Made by a program: the position numbers and the translations under genes. From Melitaea cinxia (Eukaryota > Arthropoda > Insecta > Lepidoptera > Nymphalidae), in NCBI RefSeq assembly GCF_905220565.1, contig NC_059401.1, positions 3,373,001 through 3,437,000 of the forward strand: a DNA stretch of 64,000 nucleotides. The letters run 5' to 3'. This document shows, piece after piece, positions 11,301 through 26,300 of the stretch; position 1 is the stretch's first letter, and each line of letters starts with the position of its first letter. The notes beneath the pieces are model-generated. The model worked only from the letters and a program-made list of their open reading frames with translations, was not told the origin of the DNA and searched no databases.

Positions 11301-14300
11301 AAAATTAGAATCACAAGATTGAAATACTGATATTTTTATCTATAAAAAAATACAATTGATTATTTTATAGACGATAAGACATTTATAGTTCCATAGAATA
11401 ATAGTAAGGGTCCGGAGCAGACACGGCTACCTGTCAAATAAACTGACTCCAATTTATCGTTTCAAACCGTCTTACTCATTGTTGCTACGTCATTGACAAC
11501 ACTTAGAAATTGTAAAAAGAAATTTTCAATATTATTTTCTTTTAGTTACAATTTAATAACATAAAAAGTTACTCTTTTTACATTTTTAGCATTTAAAATA
11601 ATAAAAGATAAATAATAATAAAAGATATTTAAAATGGGACAAGATTATAAGATGAGATTAAAATTATATTACAATATCTATATTAAACATCCTATGACTC
11701 CTAGAAGGAGTAGAGAGCCTCCACAGTGCTCCGTCATCGCGTTCTGTACTGGGTGTTTATGCAGTATCTGATTTTTTTTTGTATTTAAATTAAGTGTCTT
11801 TTGTTTTAAAAGAGATGTTTTATAACGGTAACTCAGTATAGTTTAAGAAGTAAATGTTTACGTTTAATTTAAATTACTTAATTCTGAACAAACATATTCT
11901 TAAAAAGATTAAGAATTATCGCTTGAAAAGCAGCCTAAATTGAAAATGCTAACATGGACTTAACTGAAGTGCAAATTATGCTACAAGCCTGTATGAACAT
12001 CTCAAGTCAGCTGTACAAACACCCACTCAGCCCATATACGAATATTACGTCACAAAACTGTCAAGTCTTAAGAAAAGTGTACATTTATTTACTTTTCTTG
12101 GCAGTGACATTCCAAACACTTTTAAGCACTCGACACTTCTTATTTCTGCATTATATCCTCTAAGAAATGGACATACAAGAATATCAGGAAGCCAGGTTTA
12201 ACTATTATGTATATAAAATGAATTATAGTTCCCCGGTAATGTATCCAAATTAAGCACTGACATTAAAAAAAAGGTTTGTAGCGACATCTATCTCGCAACA
12301 TACGGCTTAAAACTGATGTATCCTACATCGCGATATTAAAGTTACCGGGCGACTGAACATATATACAAAAACCCGACAGCAACCGTCGCTGCAGTAGCCC
12401 ACCAGACACAACACCCGTCTGGTCGGAAGATCCTCCCTTTTCAATGGTGGATGAGGAACTTTACACCCTGTTTCTCACCACCTCCAAAGGTTTATTCAAA
12501 AAATGCAACCCAACCAAGTAAGTTCCTATCTCCGCTTTCTGTCAGACAATTAATGACTAGACAAGAATATATGTTTGACTATTATAATAAAAGATTTAGA
12601 TCCTTGGTCGTATATCTAAATTGAGCAGGATCAAAATCCATTTAAAGAATATGTGTAGCCATATATTGTGAGTGCAACGCAACCTGGTTCACAATTTTGC
12701 TTCCTGCGAGAAGACAGTGGATAGGCTAAAGGGGAAAAAGTTTCTGCAGTAGTGTCGAAGGTGACTGACCTTTACTCGCGCCCGTTATCTTGTCCCGGAG
12801 CACGTTTATCTGGTGCACCCTGCCGAACTCCTCGAACATCAGCCGAAGGTCGTTCTCGTCCATACTTCGCGGCACTTGACCGACGAACATCTGAAAAAAT
12901 TATATTAAAATTTCAAACATTTGTATTGTTACGTGTTGACGATTTAATATTAATCTGCTGCCGTAGTTATAATTTTATTTTGATAGTAAATAAAAACAGC
13001 GTATCGGTATTCGAACTATGAGGTCAGTGCGTTTTTTATCCCCACGGTTATTTTTTTACATATTTATTAAAATATCAGTTATATGATATTTAAAAATTTA
13101 GTTATGTTTTCAAAAATATTAGCGATCTTTGTTAGATCGGGTCAAAAATGAAGAATCCTTCTCATTTTGTTTGTCATAGAATTCATCAATAGAAACTTTT
13201 AGAATGTAAATTTATCAAGTGTAACATCTTTAGAGAGAAGCGCGTCAAGTTCAAATGTTATATACATTTTTTATTGAATCTTACAACAGTTTTTGAACAA
13301 GATAAGAAAATTTTTTTTTTTTTTTATAGTCGGCCGTTACAATCAAATTTTTTGCTACAAGACTCTAAAGGCTCTAATTTATTTTATGAAGACTCAAATA
13401 TATCTCAAAGATTTATTTAGATATAAATTTAGGATCTAGTGATAAATATTAGAAAAACGTTTTTAGGGCGGGGTTTGTGTTACTCATATACGTATATTAT
13501 TTTATTAATTTTTTATATATTATTTTACTAAATAAAAACAAATCCGATGTGTCAAAACATAGTATGTATAGGTGAATATCAGATTTAAAATAAAAAAAAT
13601 TATCTACCAGAAAGTTACACGCGCGAAATTCAACCTACGTGGGCAAGTACTACGGTTAATACTTATAAGAATAACTGTACTTAAGTAAAACAGCTTTAGA
13701 ATTATCCAGTAAACGAAATAATTAAATAAACAGTTGTCAACTACCTCATTTCTAATCCAATAGGGCTGGTTTAAACATGTGGCGAAAACCAGCAATGAGA
13801 ACACCTATTTAAAGAAAAAAAAAAATATTGCGTCAGTGCTACCATCGAAAGTAAGGTATATTTAAAAAAAAAGAGCCTATGATTTACAGTCACAAAGACA
13901 TAGCGACGAATAGAAATACTTGTGTTAATAATCATAGAATTTTATTTCAATCTTTATCGTTTAAAACCTCCAACTCTGTAGCGTTATCTTCTAAGAATGA
14001 TATAGTCTAAGAAAATCAAATATCTACCAGTCGATTTCCAAAGACATGGCTCTAAATAAAACAGAATAAGCTGTCTTAACAAATACAGCAATTCGTAGAG
14101 TTTGATTGATATCCTTTGCTTACGAAACTATAAAATGCTATTTTTGAAAATACGAAAATCTCGTTCCGCTGAGTGATAACGTATCAGAGTGGAAGTGGGT
14201 CGTGAAATTCGGCGCTCGCTCGCAACCCGATTACATACGTTACAGTACACTACTCACCTAAATTAAACTCTCCCGTTAATGATATACTGATAACGATACT

Positions 14301-17300
14301 GTCGAACCAATGAAGCCTGCGATGTATGACTTATTATCTTTTTTTATTTATTTTACACACACCGAATCGCCCTTCTTAGGGTTCCTCCCCTAGTAACAGA
14401 CTGAATACCTGTGTTTTAAGTAATCGCCGTCTGATATTAACAATTCATAATGAGAACAGTGAAAAATTTAACGTTTCCATAATGGAACCATGATTTTGGC
14501 GTCAAGTGAACAATAGTTAAGATACTTATATTTCAATATATTTAATTGTATTTATCATAGACATATACCATACTAGCTCATAGTTACTACCTCTGCTTGT
14601 GGTTACCGCAGTAAAGAATATAACCACTCCCTCTCTTCACGTGGGTGTCGTAAGAGGCGAGTAAGGGATAACACAGTTCCACTACCACCTTGGAACTTAA
14701 AAAGCCAACCGATGGCGGAAGAACTATCTAACTGCTAGCTTTGAAATACACAGGCCGAAGACGGGCAGCAGCGTCTTCGGTGCGACAAAGCCAGCCCTAC
14801 GGTCACCCGCCTGCCCAGCGTGGTGACTATGAGCAAAACACATGAGTTCGCTCCATTTTTCGCGCGAACTTGTGGAGGCCTATGTCCAGCAGTGGACTGT
14901 GTTAAGTTGAAGTGAGTGAGTGGCTGATTCTGCCCGTCCATATTTTTTACACGATAAGTAATCATATACTCAAAACTTTTCCGAAACACGCTGCATCTTA
15001 TAGTATAAGTATAATTGCGATCCGTTCAGTAGTTTTTGCAGTATAATCAAAAAAAAATCGGAGCTTCATTTATTTGTATAGATTTTAAGAACATCTCATT
15101 TGTGAAAGAGAAGTCTCAGCGAAAAATAAAAATGTGCTTTCATTATGTATCGAAAATCGGAGATTTTCCCGCAAACACCGTATCAATATGTTGTATTGGT
15201 CCTTGATATACTGGTCCTTGATATATTGCTTAGCTAATTACTTTAACAAAATTGAATTTAAAAGAATAGTTCTAGCAAAAAATAAAAACAGCGTTGTTCG
15301 TAGCCAAACCGTGATTTTGGCAGTGTGAATTTCACTCTGGGAACTGATTCAAGTGCTACGTCCGCGGAGCGTGTTACAAATGCGCGGGGCTTTAGACTTC
15401 ATCTCGCGGCTTCGGATAGGAGTACGACGGATTTGTTTCGTGTGTCGCGGCTTTTAGGTCTCTCGGTTAAAGCGCTGTTCGGTCTAGATTTATGTTTTTA
15501 TATTTTTAATTTTTGTTTATCTGCTTATCCGGCTTGGAGAAGAAACAAAATTGTGCTAACTTGTAAGATTAGATTTTGAGTTTCTGGACGATTTTTAGTA
15601 CGAACTTAATACCGAATTTGTCAGCAACATTAGTCATGAATGAATTTCAGCCTATCACAGTCCACTGCTGGACATAGGCCTCCACAAGTTCACGCCAAAA
15701 ATGATGTGAACTCATGTGTGTTGCCCATAGTCACCACGCTGGGCAGGCGGGTTGGTGACCGCAGGGCTGGTTTTGTCACACCAAAGACACTTCTGCCCGT
15801 CTAGGGCCTATGTATTTCATTGCCAGTAGTTGGATGGTTATCCCGCCATCGGTCGGCTTTTTAAGTTCCAAGGTTGTAGTGGAACTGTGTTATCCCTTAG
15901 TCGCCTCTTACGACAACCACTGGAAGAGAGGGGGTGGCTACATTCTTCATTGCCGTAAACACACAGCACTTTTGAATAGCTTTTGACTGTGCTCACATGT
16001 GTAAAATTAAAAATTTTGAGTTTCAATAGAAAATATTTATGCAGAAATAGGACACAAAAGTACAAATTTTAAATAAGTACGATAACTTACAAGAAAAAAG
16101 TAATAAATTCGATAAGGTGTAGTTCTAATTAAAAAACAAAAATAGTGAAATAATATTAATCATGTACATCGATAAATATAATTAAAAATAATTCTCATTT
16201 TCCATTTTAAGTGTCTTCAAAATATTACATTGCAATCAATTTAAGTTACAGGTACAAAAGATATTACAGAAATAAAATGTCAGTGCCGGATCACGATTCA
16301 ACTTGTAACATATCATTGCTGGGCATAGGCCTCTTTCTCCATGTAGGAGAAGAATTGGAGCTTAATCCACCACGCTATTCCACTATGAGTTGACGGATAT
16401 GTTCCCTACTATGAGTGACGATCGCTATCAGGTTTTTATGATAACAACGCACGGCACGGTGGGAAGAGGGAGACCCACAAGGACAGACATCCAAAGCGGA
16501 AAGAAATATTTGTACAAATACAAAATCCATCCCGAGTGGGAATCGAACCCGCTAACCTTCGATGTTTTACATGCACCACTACACCAGATCAGTTGTTTAG
16601 ATTATTAGTTATTATCGGTCGTGTCCTAACTTTTTAGCAGTATATATAAAAAAGGACAGAGACAACAATGAGCATGCATGTTACGTCTCTAAATAAAGAA
16701 AAAAACTGTAATATCTTATAATCAAAAATGCGCGAATTATTAAAAAAAAGAACGTTAATTTACCCATAAAACTAAACCATACAAAACAAAAATCGTTAAG
16801 ATTATAAAATAAGCGGCAACAGATTCATAAACTGAGATAAACAGATTGAATAGTTTACGCCCCGGGCGCGACCCTATTAGCCTCTTTGCTTACCGGAGCG
16901 ATGGGACGACGGACAAAGTTGTTTTAACTCTCCATCGTATTTATGGTGTCTATAAATATAGCGACCATTATTTTAAAGACAATAAAATCTCTAAGGTATA
17001 TTTACAAAAAAAAATATGTAATTATTATTTCGTATAAAAAAGAGAGTAGAAAATTTGACGTCTTGTATAAAGCAAGTCTTCTAAAGCCAGTTTCGTATGT
17101 GTTTAACAGTCCGATTTGAAAAAAAATTTAGTCAGAAGAATGCTATTATCGTATAGTTCACGTTACACACTGGAATAAAATGAAACTATCAAAATCCTGT
17201 AGTCCACGCAGAAGAAGCTGGAGCGGAAAGCTAGTTATTTATACGGGCGGATAACTAGTTATTTATACGGGCGGATAAATGGATAGGTAGATTGATGAGA

Positions 17301-20300
17301 TGATGATCAAATGCATAGTTTACGATTCTATAAAGGACATACAGACAAACAATTTTTATATATTACTAGACTAGCTGACCCCGCAAACTTTTTTTGCCAT
17401 ATATATTATTAACCACCTTAAACCCCCTCCCTTATAACTAAGGGATATGAAAAATAGATGTTGGACGATTCTCAGACCTACCCGATATGCATACAAAATT
17501 TCATAGAAATCGGTCCAGCCGTTTCGGAGGAGTATGGTAACTAACATTGTGACACGAGAATTTTATATATAAGATTATTCTTTTTCGCCATCGAACTTCA
17601 ATATATTTATGGGAGTTTTCTATTTGAAATTGGGAATCTTAAAGTGAAGTTTATTAATTTTGGTCAAACAGGCCCTAATGACCTATTCTACGTTCCGTTA
17701 ATACGGTCTATCTGTAACTTATATGCAGGTTAAAACTTTTTTTATAATGAAATAGGCTTGCGTTTGACCACTATTTCACCTGATGCTAAGTGAGAATGCG
17801 GTCTGGGATAGAGCACGCTTACCTAGAAGTAGTCTATTCAGTCACGCCTTAAGATCCGCAGATTGTAGCTTTCCGGAAACACAGACGCTGGTAGAGAGTT
17901 CCATTCTTTGGCCGTACGCATCAAGAGTATGCTAGCAAATCGCTTAGTGCGTATACAGAGAAAAACAACCATATAAGGGTGGCGTAACGCAGTGCGTCTG
18001 GTTGTACGAAGATAGAAGTGGCAGGGGGGGAATCAGGTCATGAAGTTCCACACGAGCGGTGAAACAAGCTCCTACTCGAAGTGTTCCGTGTGTCTTAAAC
18101 TATAATTAATAAAATTACCTTTATGTAATCAGGGTCAGGCATTTCGGTTGGCTTTTCGTCATTGTTGTTGTTGTTGATGCTTGTGCTGTTGTTGTTGTTT
18201 ATGTTCATATTCATCCCACTGGAACAACAAGAAAATAAATAAGTATAATGCGACGATTTCAGACAAATATTTGTAAAGTTTTAAGACAAAAAAAACTCTT
18301 ATTCATCATTTTTTTGTATTCAGTCAGATACTTTTATATATAAAAATATTTTACAGCATATACGAAAGGCGTCGTTATGGTACAAGAACTATAGGTTCAA
18401 AAGACTTAATATTACAATATAATGTTAACAACACGGTCTGGTGGTAAGATAATTTCAATACCATTATTTACAATTCAAAATAAATACAATATTTGTGAGA
18501 AAAAAAAAACATCAATAATAATTTTATCAAATTCATCACTACATTCATTGCCTTAGTATATTTTACGTAAAACAAAACAAATACAATCATTATAATGATA
18601 ACCCGGCAACGTTTCGTCTGATAGCTAATAAATTTTTCCCACTAATCCTAAAGCAGAAAAATAATATAGTTTTCAACATTTATGGTCCCCGTTTTGTCTC
18701 CCTAAATCAACCTCAATGTTTACAGAATAATATAGCCCATAAAACTACTCAATAAATATAATAGGTTATCTAAAGCGATTACTGTTTTCAGTCGTGTTTC
18801 ATCAAGTCGTTAATTTTCAAATATATTCAATGAGTCTATGGCCTACCTACCAGCCCTTCCCCACTCAGCACACGTAGAAGAGAAAACACGCGAATGAATG
18901 TATGCTATGTCGTATAAAATAAAGAATAAAAATAAGAAGAAATATCAAATAGTCAACGTTTATCTTATCTTATATTACAATGACAAAGATAAGGCTGTAA
19001 AATTAAACATATATTCACATTAAAAAATTTGATAACGCGCTTCAGCCTGTAATATCCCACCGCTGGGCATAGGCCTCTTTCCCCGAAAATAAAATTTGAT
19101 AAGTTAAGTTAAAATTTAAAAAAATGTTACAACTATTGTATAGCCAAAAGATTTAAATTGTATATAATAATGGATTTCTTGTTCACGTATAAAAGAATTA
19201 TGTAAAAAAAATATGAAGTAATAAAAAACAATGACGAATGTACTTGCAACATTAGCAGTAATATTGTACCTTATTGTTCTAGAAAAGCCATAGCTCCATA
19301 CTCCGCAGTCGGCGTACTTGTTTGTTTGGTTCTTATCACTGATAAGGGCGTACATCGCTCGATTACACCTAGTTATCATTTATCACACTCAATCTACGAC
19401 GAGAGCGCAGGTTACAACATGAATATATGTCTATGCTATGTTGGCAGGTATATTACGAATAAATTTTTAAACTACCCACATTTAATTCAGTATTATGCAT
19501 CTGCATTTCTAACAATCAAATACGTGAATATTATTATTTTTATTTCTAAATTCTTATTTATTGTGTTATGAATATTTGTACAAATGTATAAATACTTTTC
19601 CTATTTTATGTTCTCGTTTTAAAGTTATATAACATGATTTGTCAGCTAACAAATAAAAATATTAAAATAAAGAATAATGAAAAAAAAATTTAAATCCTTA
19701 AAAGATAATAAAGTTATGATTTCTAAAATTTATTTACTTCTAATTACCTATGTAATATTATAAAAGTAATTTAATATTGATTAGTTTATAATTATTATAT
19801 TATGTTGCAATCATATTAAAACGTAATTTATATAACGTATAGTGGAACGTTCGTGAGCCGCTTCCAAGTATATTAATTGATAACGCCATGTAAGCATTGT
19901 TGACCCAAATCACATTCTTGTATCGTAAACATACGTAAATATTAGAATTTGATTGCAAATTTTATTAGTTAAAGCTAGTAAAATAAACATTAAATGAATT
20001 ATATGATTTAGTTGGTTCTTGATTCGCCATCAAAATTCACATAAGATGAGAGAGGCCATTAAATGCTGTCAAAGTTGCTATAAACGTAGATTAAAAGTTT
20101 GAACTTCATCTTTACTGTTATTCTATTGGGGATTGGCGGATTAGAATAGTGCTGAGGCGAGCAGGTTTCCCACAATATCTTTTTTTATTGCTGAACAGGG
20201 ATTTTTAAAGAAATCAAAACTTAAAAATTTGGTGTTTCTGGTGAAAAAGAAAAATGAGATCTAGATAAGGGTACATAATACGTCTGTAATCTTGCCAATA

Positions 20301-23300
20301 AAAATGCGATAGGTATTTGATATTCGTTTCGCAATAAACCTAAACACCGCAAAACTTATCGAACTGTCATACTGCAAATAATCCAACCGCGCTCAAAGAT
20401 AATTGCCAATTCAAGCGTTCTTTTATGGCAATTTATTACTGATTAAATAAAGAGCACTTGAAGAACACTAGCTTCGCTTCGTGGCACGAAAAAAAAAAAA
20501 TGATAATAATTGAATAATATTTTAAAAAAATACACAAGCGATCGTCTGTTTCCCTCGTAAGCAACTTAATGCTTGTGTATATAAATAATATGCTACGAGT
20601 AGGTAATAGCCAACTGCAAAAAAAAAAATCGTTAAGTATACATAGAAATAATATATATATTACAAACTTGATACCTAGGCTTCTGACTAAATTCATACAA
20701 TAGGGAATAAAACTGTCAACACATCGATAAGATAAAATATAATTTTTCTTTTTCTTCTGTGGAATAATTTCCTTTCTTAGTAAAGAAAGCTATAAACGAT
20801 TGCTAGTTTTTATCGTATTTTATTGGAAATATCGTTTTGGGCAATGAATTTCAGTTAGGAAGTGGTTTACATAGAATGTTAAATTTTTGTATTTTTAATG
20901 AGTGATGGCAAATATCTGCGGAACTGTGTTATCCTTGACCTTTTTCGATTTATTGTTAATAGTTTTTCAAATAGATTTTACTTATTTACCATGTAACTGT
21001 TGAGGAATTTATTGCTAGGATTACTAAAGTCTATTAGAACACTTAATATAGCCGATTCTAATCTGAAACCATGTACGTTTCAATCGACGAAAAAAAAAAA
21101 TTATAATAGATGAAGTTTTTTAGAGACATTTTTATCTTTTCACACACAACAACATTCGCTACCTTAATGCTGGACTAAACTGAATCAGCACGAAGCGTCC
21201 TTCTGCTGGGCAAAACTTATTTCTAAATATTAGAGAAAGGTACATTTATACATTTTTATAATATTCACATTATTATCTTATGAGAATAGCATTATTTAGC
21301 ACAGTTCTTCTGTAAGGTTGAGGTACTTTCCCAGTCGGACTGTAGCTTTTTAAGCTACACATTTTCTGTTATACAAAACCTATACAATATTCTTTTTAAT
21401 ATACAGCTACCTTAACACTAGAGAGAGTATTGCATATTAGTATGTAATGAACAATGTATATATCGATAATCTATTGAAAAATAAACGTCGCTTGAATGTT
21501 ATCTCTTATCTATCGATCGATACAAGTTTTAATAATAACTCTTACAGTTACCGGTATATAATACCTGATGACATTTTGAATCCTATCATCGAGAGATAAG
21601 GCTTAAATTTGCGTGTATATTTACTTGTAAAGAAACGTAGGTGTTATAGGTTGTTTCAATTACGATGTTTGTCCATATTGCGATATTTATAACCACTTTA
21701 CATACTAGCTAGGTATGACCCCCGGTATCACCTGCGTTGTTTTGATACTTATTAAGCGCACGATATTGACATTTCGTTATGAAATATGAGTGAACTTATT
21801 GTGATAACGTTAGCATAGTTTATGGTCAATATATTTTATGATCAATTTTTTAGGGTTCATTTATCAATTTTAGAGTTTTTAGCTTTAGGTAACTTTTTAA
21901 CCGACTTCCAAAAAAGGAGGAGGTTCTCAATTCGACTGTTTTTTTTATGTACGTTACATCAGAACTTTTGACCGTGTGGACCGATTTCGACAATTTTTTT
22001 TTTAAATCGAAAGGTGGTGTGTGTCAATTGGTCCCATTTAAATTTATTGAGATCTGATAACTACTTTTTGAGTAATCCTTGATAACGCGTAGTTACTTGA
22101 CTATTTTTTCGTCGATCTACGTTGTATTACTCGTCGATGTAATTGAAGTCGGTTTTTGTTCGTTTGCGAGCAAACACAATTATTTATCTAAAATTGTTAC
22201 ATGTCCAAAAAAAGCTTAGAAAGATAACTTGTTCCTAAAATTATTCTTACCTTTAATAAAGTATGTTTGAGAATTATTATAGGTGCACATTTTACGTTTT
22301 AAACTTTTCAGTCCAGACTTGACTTATATTTATTTATCGCGCATTATATATGTATTTATATTTCACTGGGGTAGGGTATAGCAGGATATATCCTTCTCAA
22401 AGTCTGGAGCTTCCGGTCTGATTTGGAAAATTCTATAACTTAGTCCTCTTCTACTCTGTTCCAGTTATTCAAGTAAAATATAGGTTTTAAAATATCACCA
22501 CATGACTCATATGAGCAGAGCACTAACTTAAACCGTCGTATTACGACCTCGACGACCTCAAGTAGATTTTGATCTGGGTTTACCTATACATATTTATTGT
22601 TAAAACTAGCTGTGCCAGCGACTTCGTCCGCGTGCTATTTAACAAAGAAGTTATTGTTCCGTTCGCAAAGTTATAAAATAAAGATATTTCTAAAATAAAA
22701 ATAGCCTAAGTTACTCCTTACTACATCAGCTATCTGCCAGTGAAAATCCAGTCAAAATCGATCCAGCCATTTCAGAGATTAGTCGGAACAAATAGACAGA
22801 CAGACAAACAGACCGACAGACAGACAATTTTTTTTATGTACCGTTTATACACCCATATGCGTTTAGTAAAAAGCCGGTATTTTAATATTACAAACAGACA
22901 CTCCAATTTTATTTATTTGTATAGATGTATAGACGTATAGATATTCACAAAACGTTACTAAAAACTTTAGAGATGTTATCAAAATCATTACATTTATTCC
23001 AATCTAAAAAACCGTAATTTTTAAACCTTACAACCTCCTTTACCACGTAATTAAAATCAGATTTCAACTTTTTTTATTCTGTGTGAATAACGCTAACCGT
23101 GACACAGTCGTCACGAAAGTCTATCGTTAGTTTTTATTTCATAAATTTTATTTAAAATGAATGAGAGGGTAAAGTATTATAGCAATTAAAGCGCTAACTA
23201 AAGCGCATTCAAAAAAATATACTAACGAATGAATTAATCCGGTGCAGGCGCTTTTTTTTCATATGCATACAAATCGAGTTTTATTAAAAACGTGATCACT

Positions 23301-26300
23301 GCTTTAAGTGTCTCCCTTGCTACATTTGTATTCATTTCCAGTGATAAAAATAAATTTGAAATTAAAATAAATTACCCATTCATACAAGGCGAGACACGTG
23401 TACTCTTTTGTATTTCTAAATAGAAGTTGATAAATATTACAGTATTATAAGAGTACAGTATCGTCTGATTAACATATTATAGATTGAAAAAATAAACTAG
23501 TTCAAAAGTTATTTATAAAAAAAAGTTTTTATCTCAATTTACAGAGTAATACTCATATCTTATGTAGGGAAACAGAAAACAGTTCCAATCGCATTTTTAG
23601 TTTTTCTTGCTTGGAGTCACGGTGTGGTAATTTATAGTCTAAAATCTTCTTACATAAATCCAACTCAGTCTAATAATAATAATAAATAATAATAATGTAT
23701 TCTAAATTTATATACAGTTAGTTACCAAGACAATATCTTATAATTCTAAAATACTTGAAGTATTTTTTCTATTAAAATACTGAAAAACAATTATATAATA
23801 AATTTTATGTTTCGTTATAATAATATAATTTATTCATTACTGGTCATTAAATAATTTAAACGACACTAGTGTTATATGATGAATATCGTTCATCAAAGGA
23901 TTAATTAAAATATAACGTATTCCAACCGGGTCCGGGTCACAATGGCTAAAATTGTGTTTCACAATCATAATCATGTATTTGAAGTAATGACGTCATAATA
24001 TGCTAGTGATCTGTCCCGGTTTTACATTAGTGCATTTCAATAACAAGGAAAACTATTTTCTTTCGCTATTGAAAAACGATCGATCATATAATTGACTTTT
24101 TATTTGTGTTTCTTACAAAGTACAAAATTTCAGGCTAAGCTTGGGCTTTACTACGCAGTAATAACAAACTCTGAACACTCAGTGGCCTATTAGAATAAAA
24201 TCCTACTAGGGATCAGTTACGCACTTATAATATTATAAATAGAAAACTTACACACCACGTTTCTTCGTTTTTTTTTATTTGAACAAATATAGCAACAAAT
24301 GTAACCGCTAACGTGTATGATAAAAATTTAAAATGTCAAAACTGTAACCGCTAATTGCTGTGATAATTTTGACGTCTAAAAATTTTTATTTAATGCGTTT
24401 TAAGTATTTCTTTTCGCAGTAAACAATGGAATAACTCAGTGTGTAACAGTATCTTCTTACAAAGTTAATATTGATATTAGAACGTGAATTATAACGTTGG
24501 GTCACACATGGCGATATAAGTTATCTGCGTAAACACAATCCCCTAATATTATAATAATACGCACCCCCAGTATGATACCATCTCGGTAAGGAGAAGCATT
24601 AAGGCGAGCATTCATTGACACTGCTGTGCTATATTTGAGACAGATATTTTAATGTGGATCTAGCGTAAATAAAAAAGAAATTTAAAAATCGAACGAAGGT
24701 GAATAAGTAAATTGAAATGTGTTTCTGGCAGATTTAATCTAAATTTGTTATCTGATATTATAAGTTAATGGTAAAAAATACGTTAACTAATGCACGTGAT
24801 GCTTTAACTAGAAGCTATTTTTTTAGAACATTGATAAACTTATGAAAATCGTTTGTTAGATCATTTAAACATACTTACATAGTAACATATTATGGGAGAA
24901 CAACACTATTAACTACTATAATAGACATGTTAAGACCAAGATTAATTACTTAATAGACAACTTACAAACTGACCAATACATTTTATTCATTTAATAAACA
25001 CTAAATACGCGAAAGTTTGTGACAAAGTATGTGTGAATGGAAGGATTTTCTTAAGTTTTTAAACAGAAACTACAATAAAATTTGGAATTCATATTAGATA
25101 GTTTAGCTTCACACTGGTTAATCGCCCTATACGTGCTATAAGTATACAACAGATAAACAGCATTGCAGATATAATAAAACAAATAAGGCGAGTGACAATT
25201 GTGACAGCCGAGCGTTATTAGTTGTGGCATATGTGATTAATATTACAACACGAGCAGTGATAATGTGTGTTGAAAACTTACATTTACAACGGTGTTCTAA
25301 AATATAAGATATAATAAATATCTAAATTCAGATATCCACGTTTTCAGTAAAAAATTTTTGAAGTTACAAGTAGTAATATTGTACTCCTTAAGAATGATTA
25401 GCGTGATATCTAAATTAAAAAAAAAATATGTTGCTAAGCGCATAACTCAAGAATGGCTCGACCAGTTCGGCAATTTTTGTTTGGTATGTTCTTTAGGCTT
25501 ACGGAAGGTAATAGGTAATACTAATAAAAATAAACAAAAAAATTTACTATTAACTTTTGACAGAACGAAGTCTGTCCGGGCAGTTAGTTTTAAAAATATA
25601 TTTATCTTCTTCTCGGAAGTGACGTTGCGCGGCAAAACGTCATACTCAGGGCAGGTCGCGTCCCTGTTACACACGATTTCACCCCCATTTTGTTTTCATA
25701 CCACTTGCCTTATATCCTTTCTTAAATAATAAACTCGGCTTAATCAATATATCTACGATAGCTCTCATAGTAAACTCTCATAATCCCTATAATCATATTC
25801 AAATGTAAATGTAAGTTTGTTCGTTACGCTTTCACGCGAAAAATACTTAACCGATCACCATGAAACTTTGTATACATATTCTTGGAGGTACTAGAAGTAA
25901 CAAGGATAATTTTAATAAAATAAAACATTCAATGCGAGCGAAGCCGCAGATATCACGGCGGCAAGTATTACTAATTTATATATATATATATATATAGATA
26001 TAATGAAAGTTTGTCTATAAAAAAATACTTTTTATAAAAATCCATTCCTTTATAATTCTATAAATATATGAAAATATATAAAAAGAAAGTTATAAATAAC
26101 GTGTGTATCATCTTGTTACAGGTTACAGAAATGTCGTGAAGAGTTTACGTAAGATTTTGCTCAGAGTACGGTTGGGACGATACGTACTCCTTGTCGAGGA
26201 CCACTCGAATCATCACTACAGAATCTGTAGTATATTTGTAATACAGATATAAAGTCAACCTATGAATAATGAACGAAACACTCGTAAGGGTCTAGTTTAT

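Noticed and set aside
12752..13021. Plus-strand 89-codon ORF
   Set aside because: It lies antisense over the RRM1 exon 12890-12770; the minus strand encodes MFVGQV.
19116..19571. Two overlapping facing ORFs of 87 and 81 codons
   Set aside because: AT-rich, hydrophobic chance frames without any family signature or conserved start context.
25358..25729. 123-codon ORF as a protein-coding gene
   Set aside because: No recognisable domain, open on both strands, and built partly from repeat-terminus sequence.
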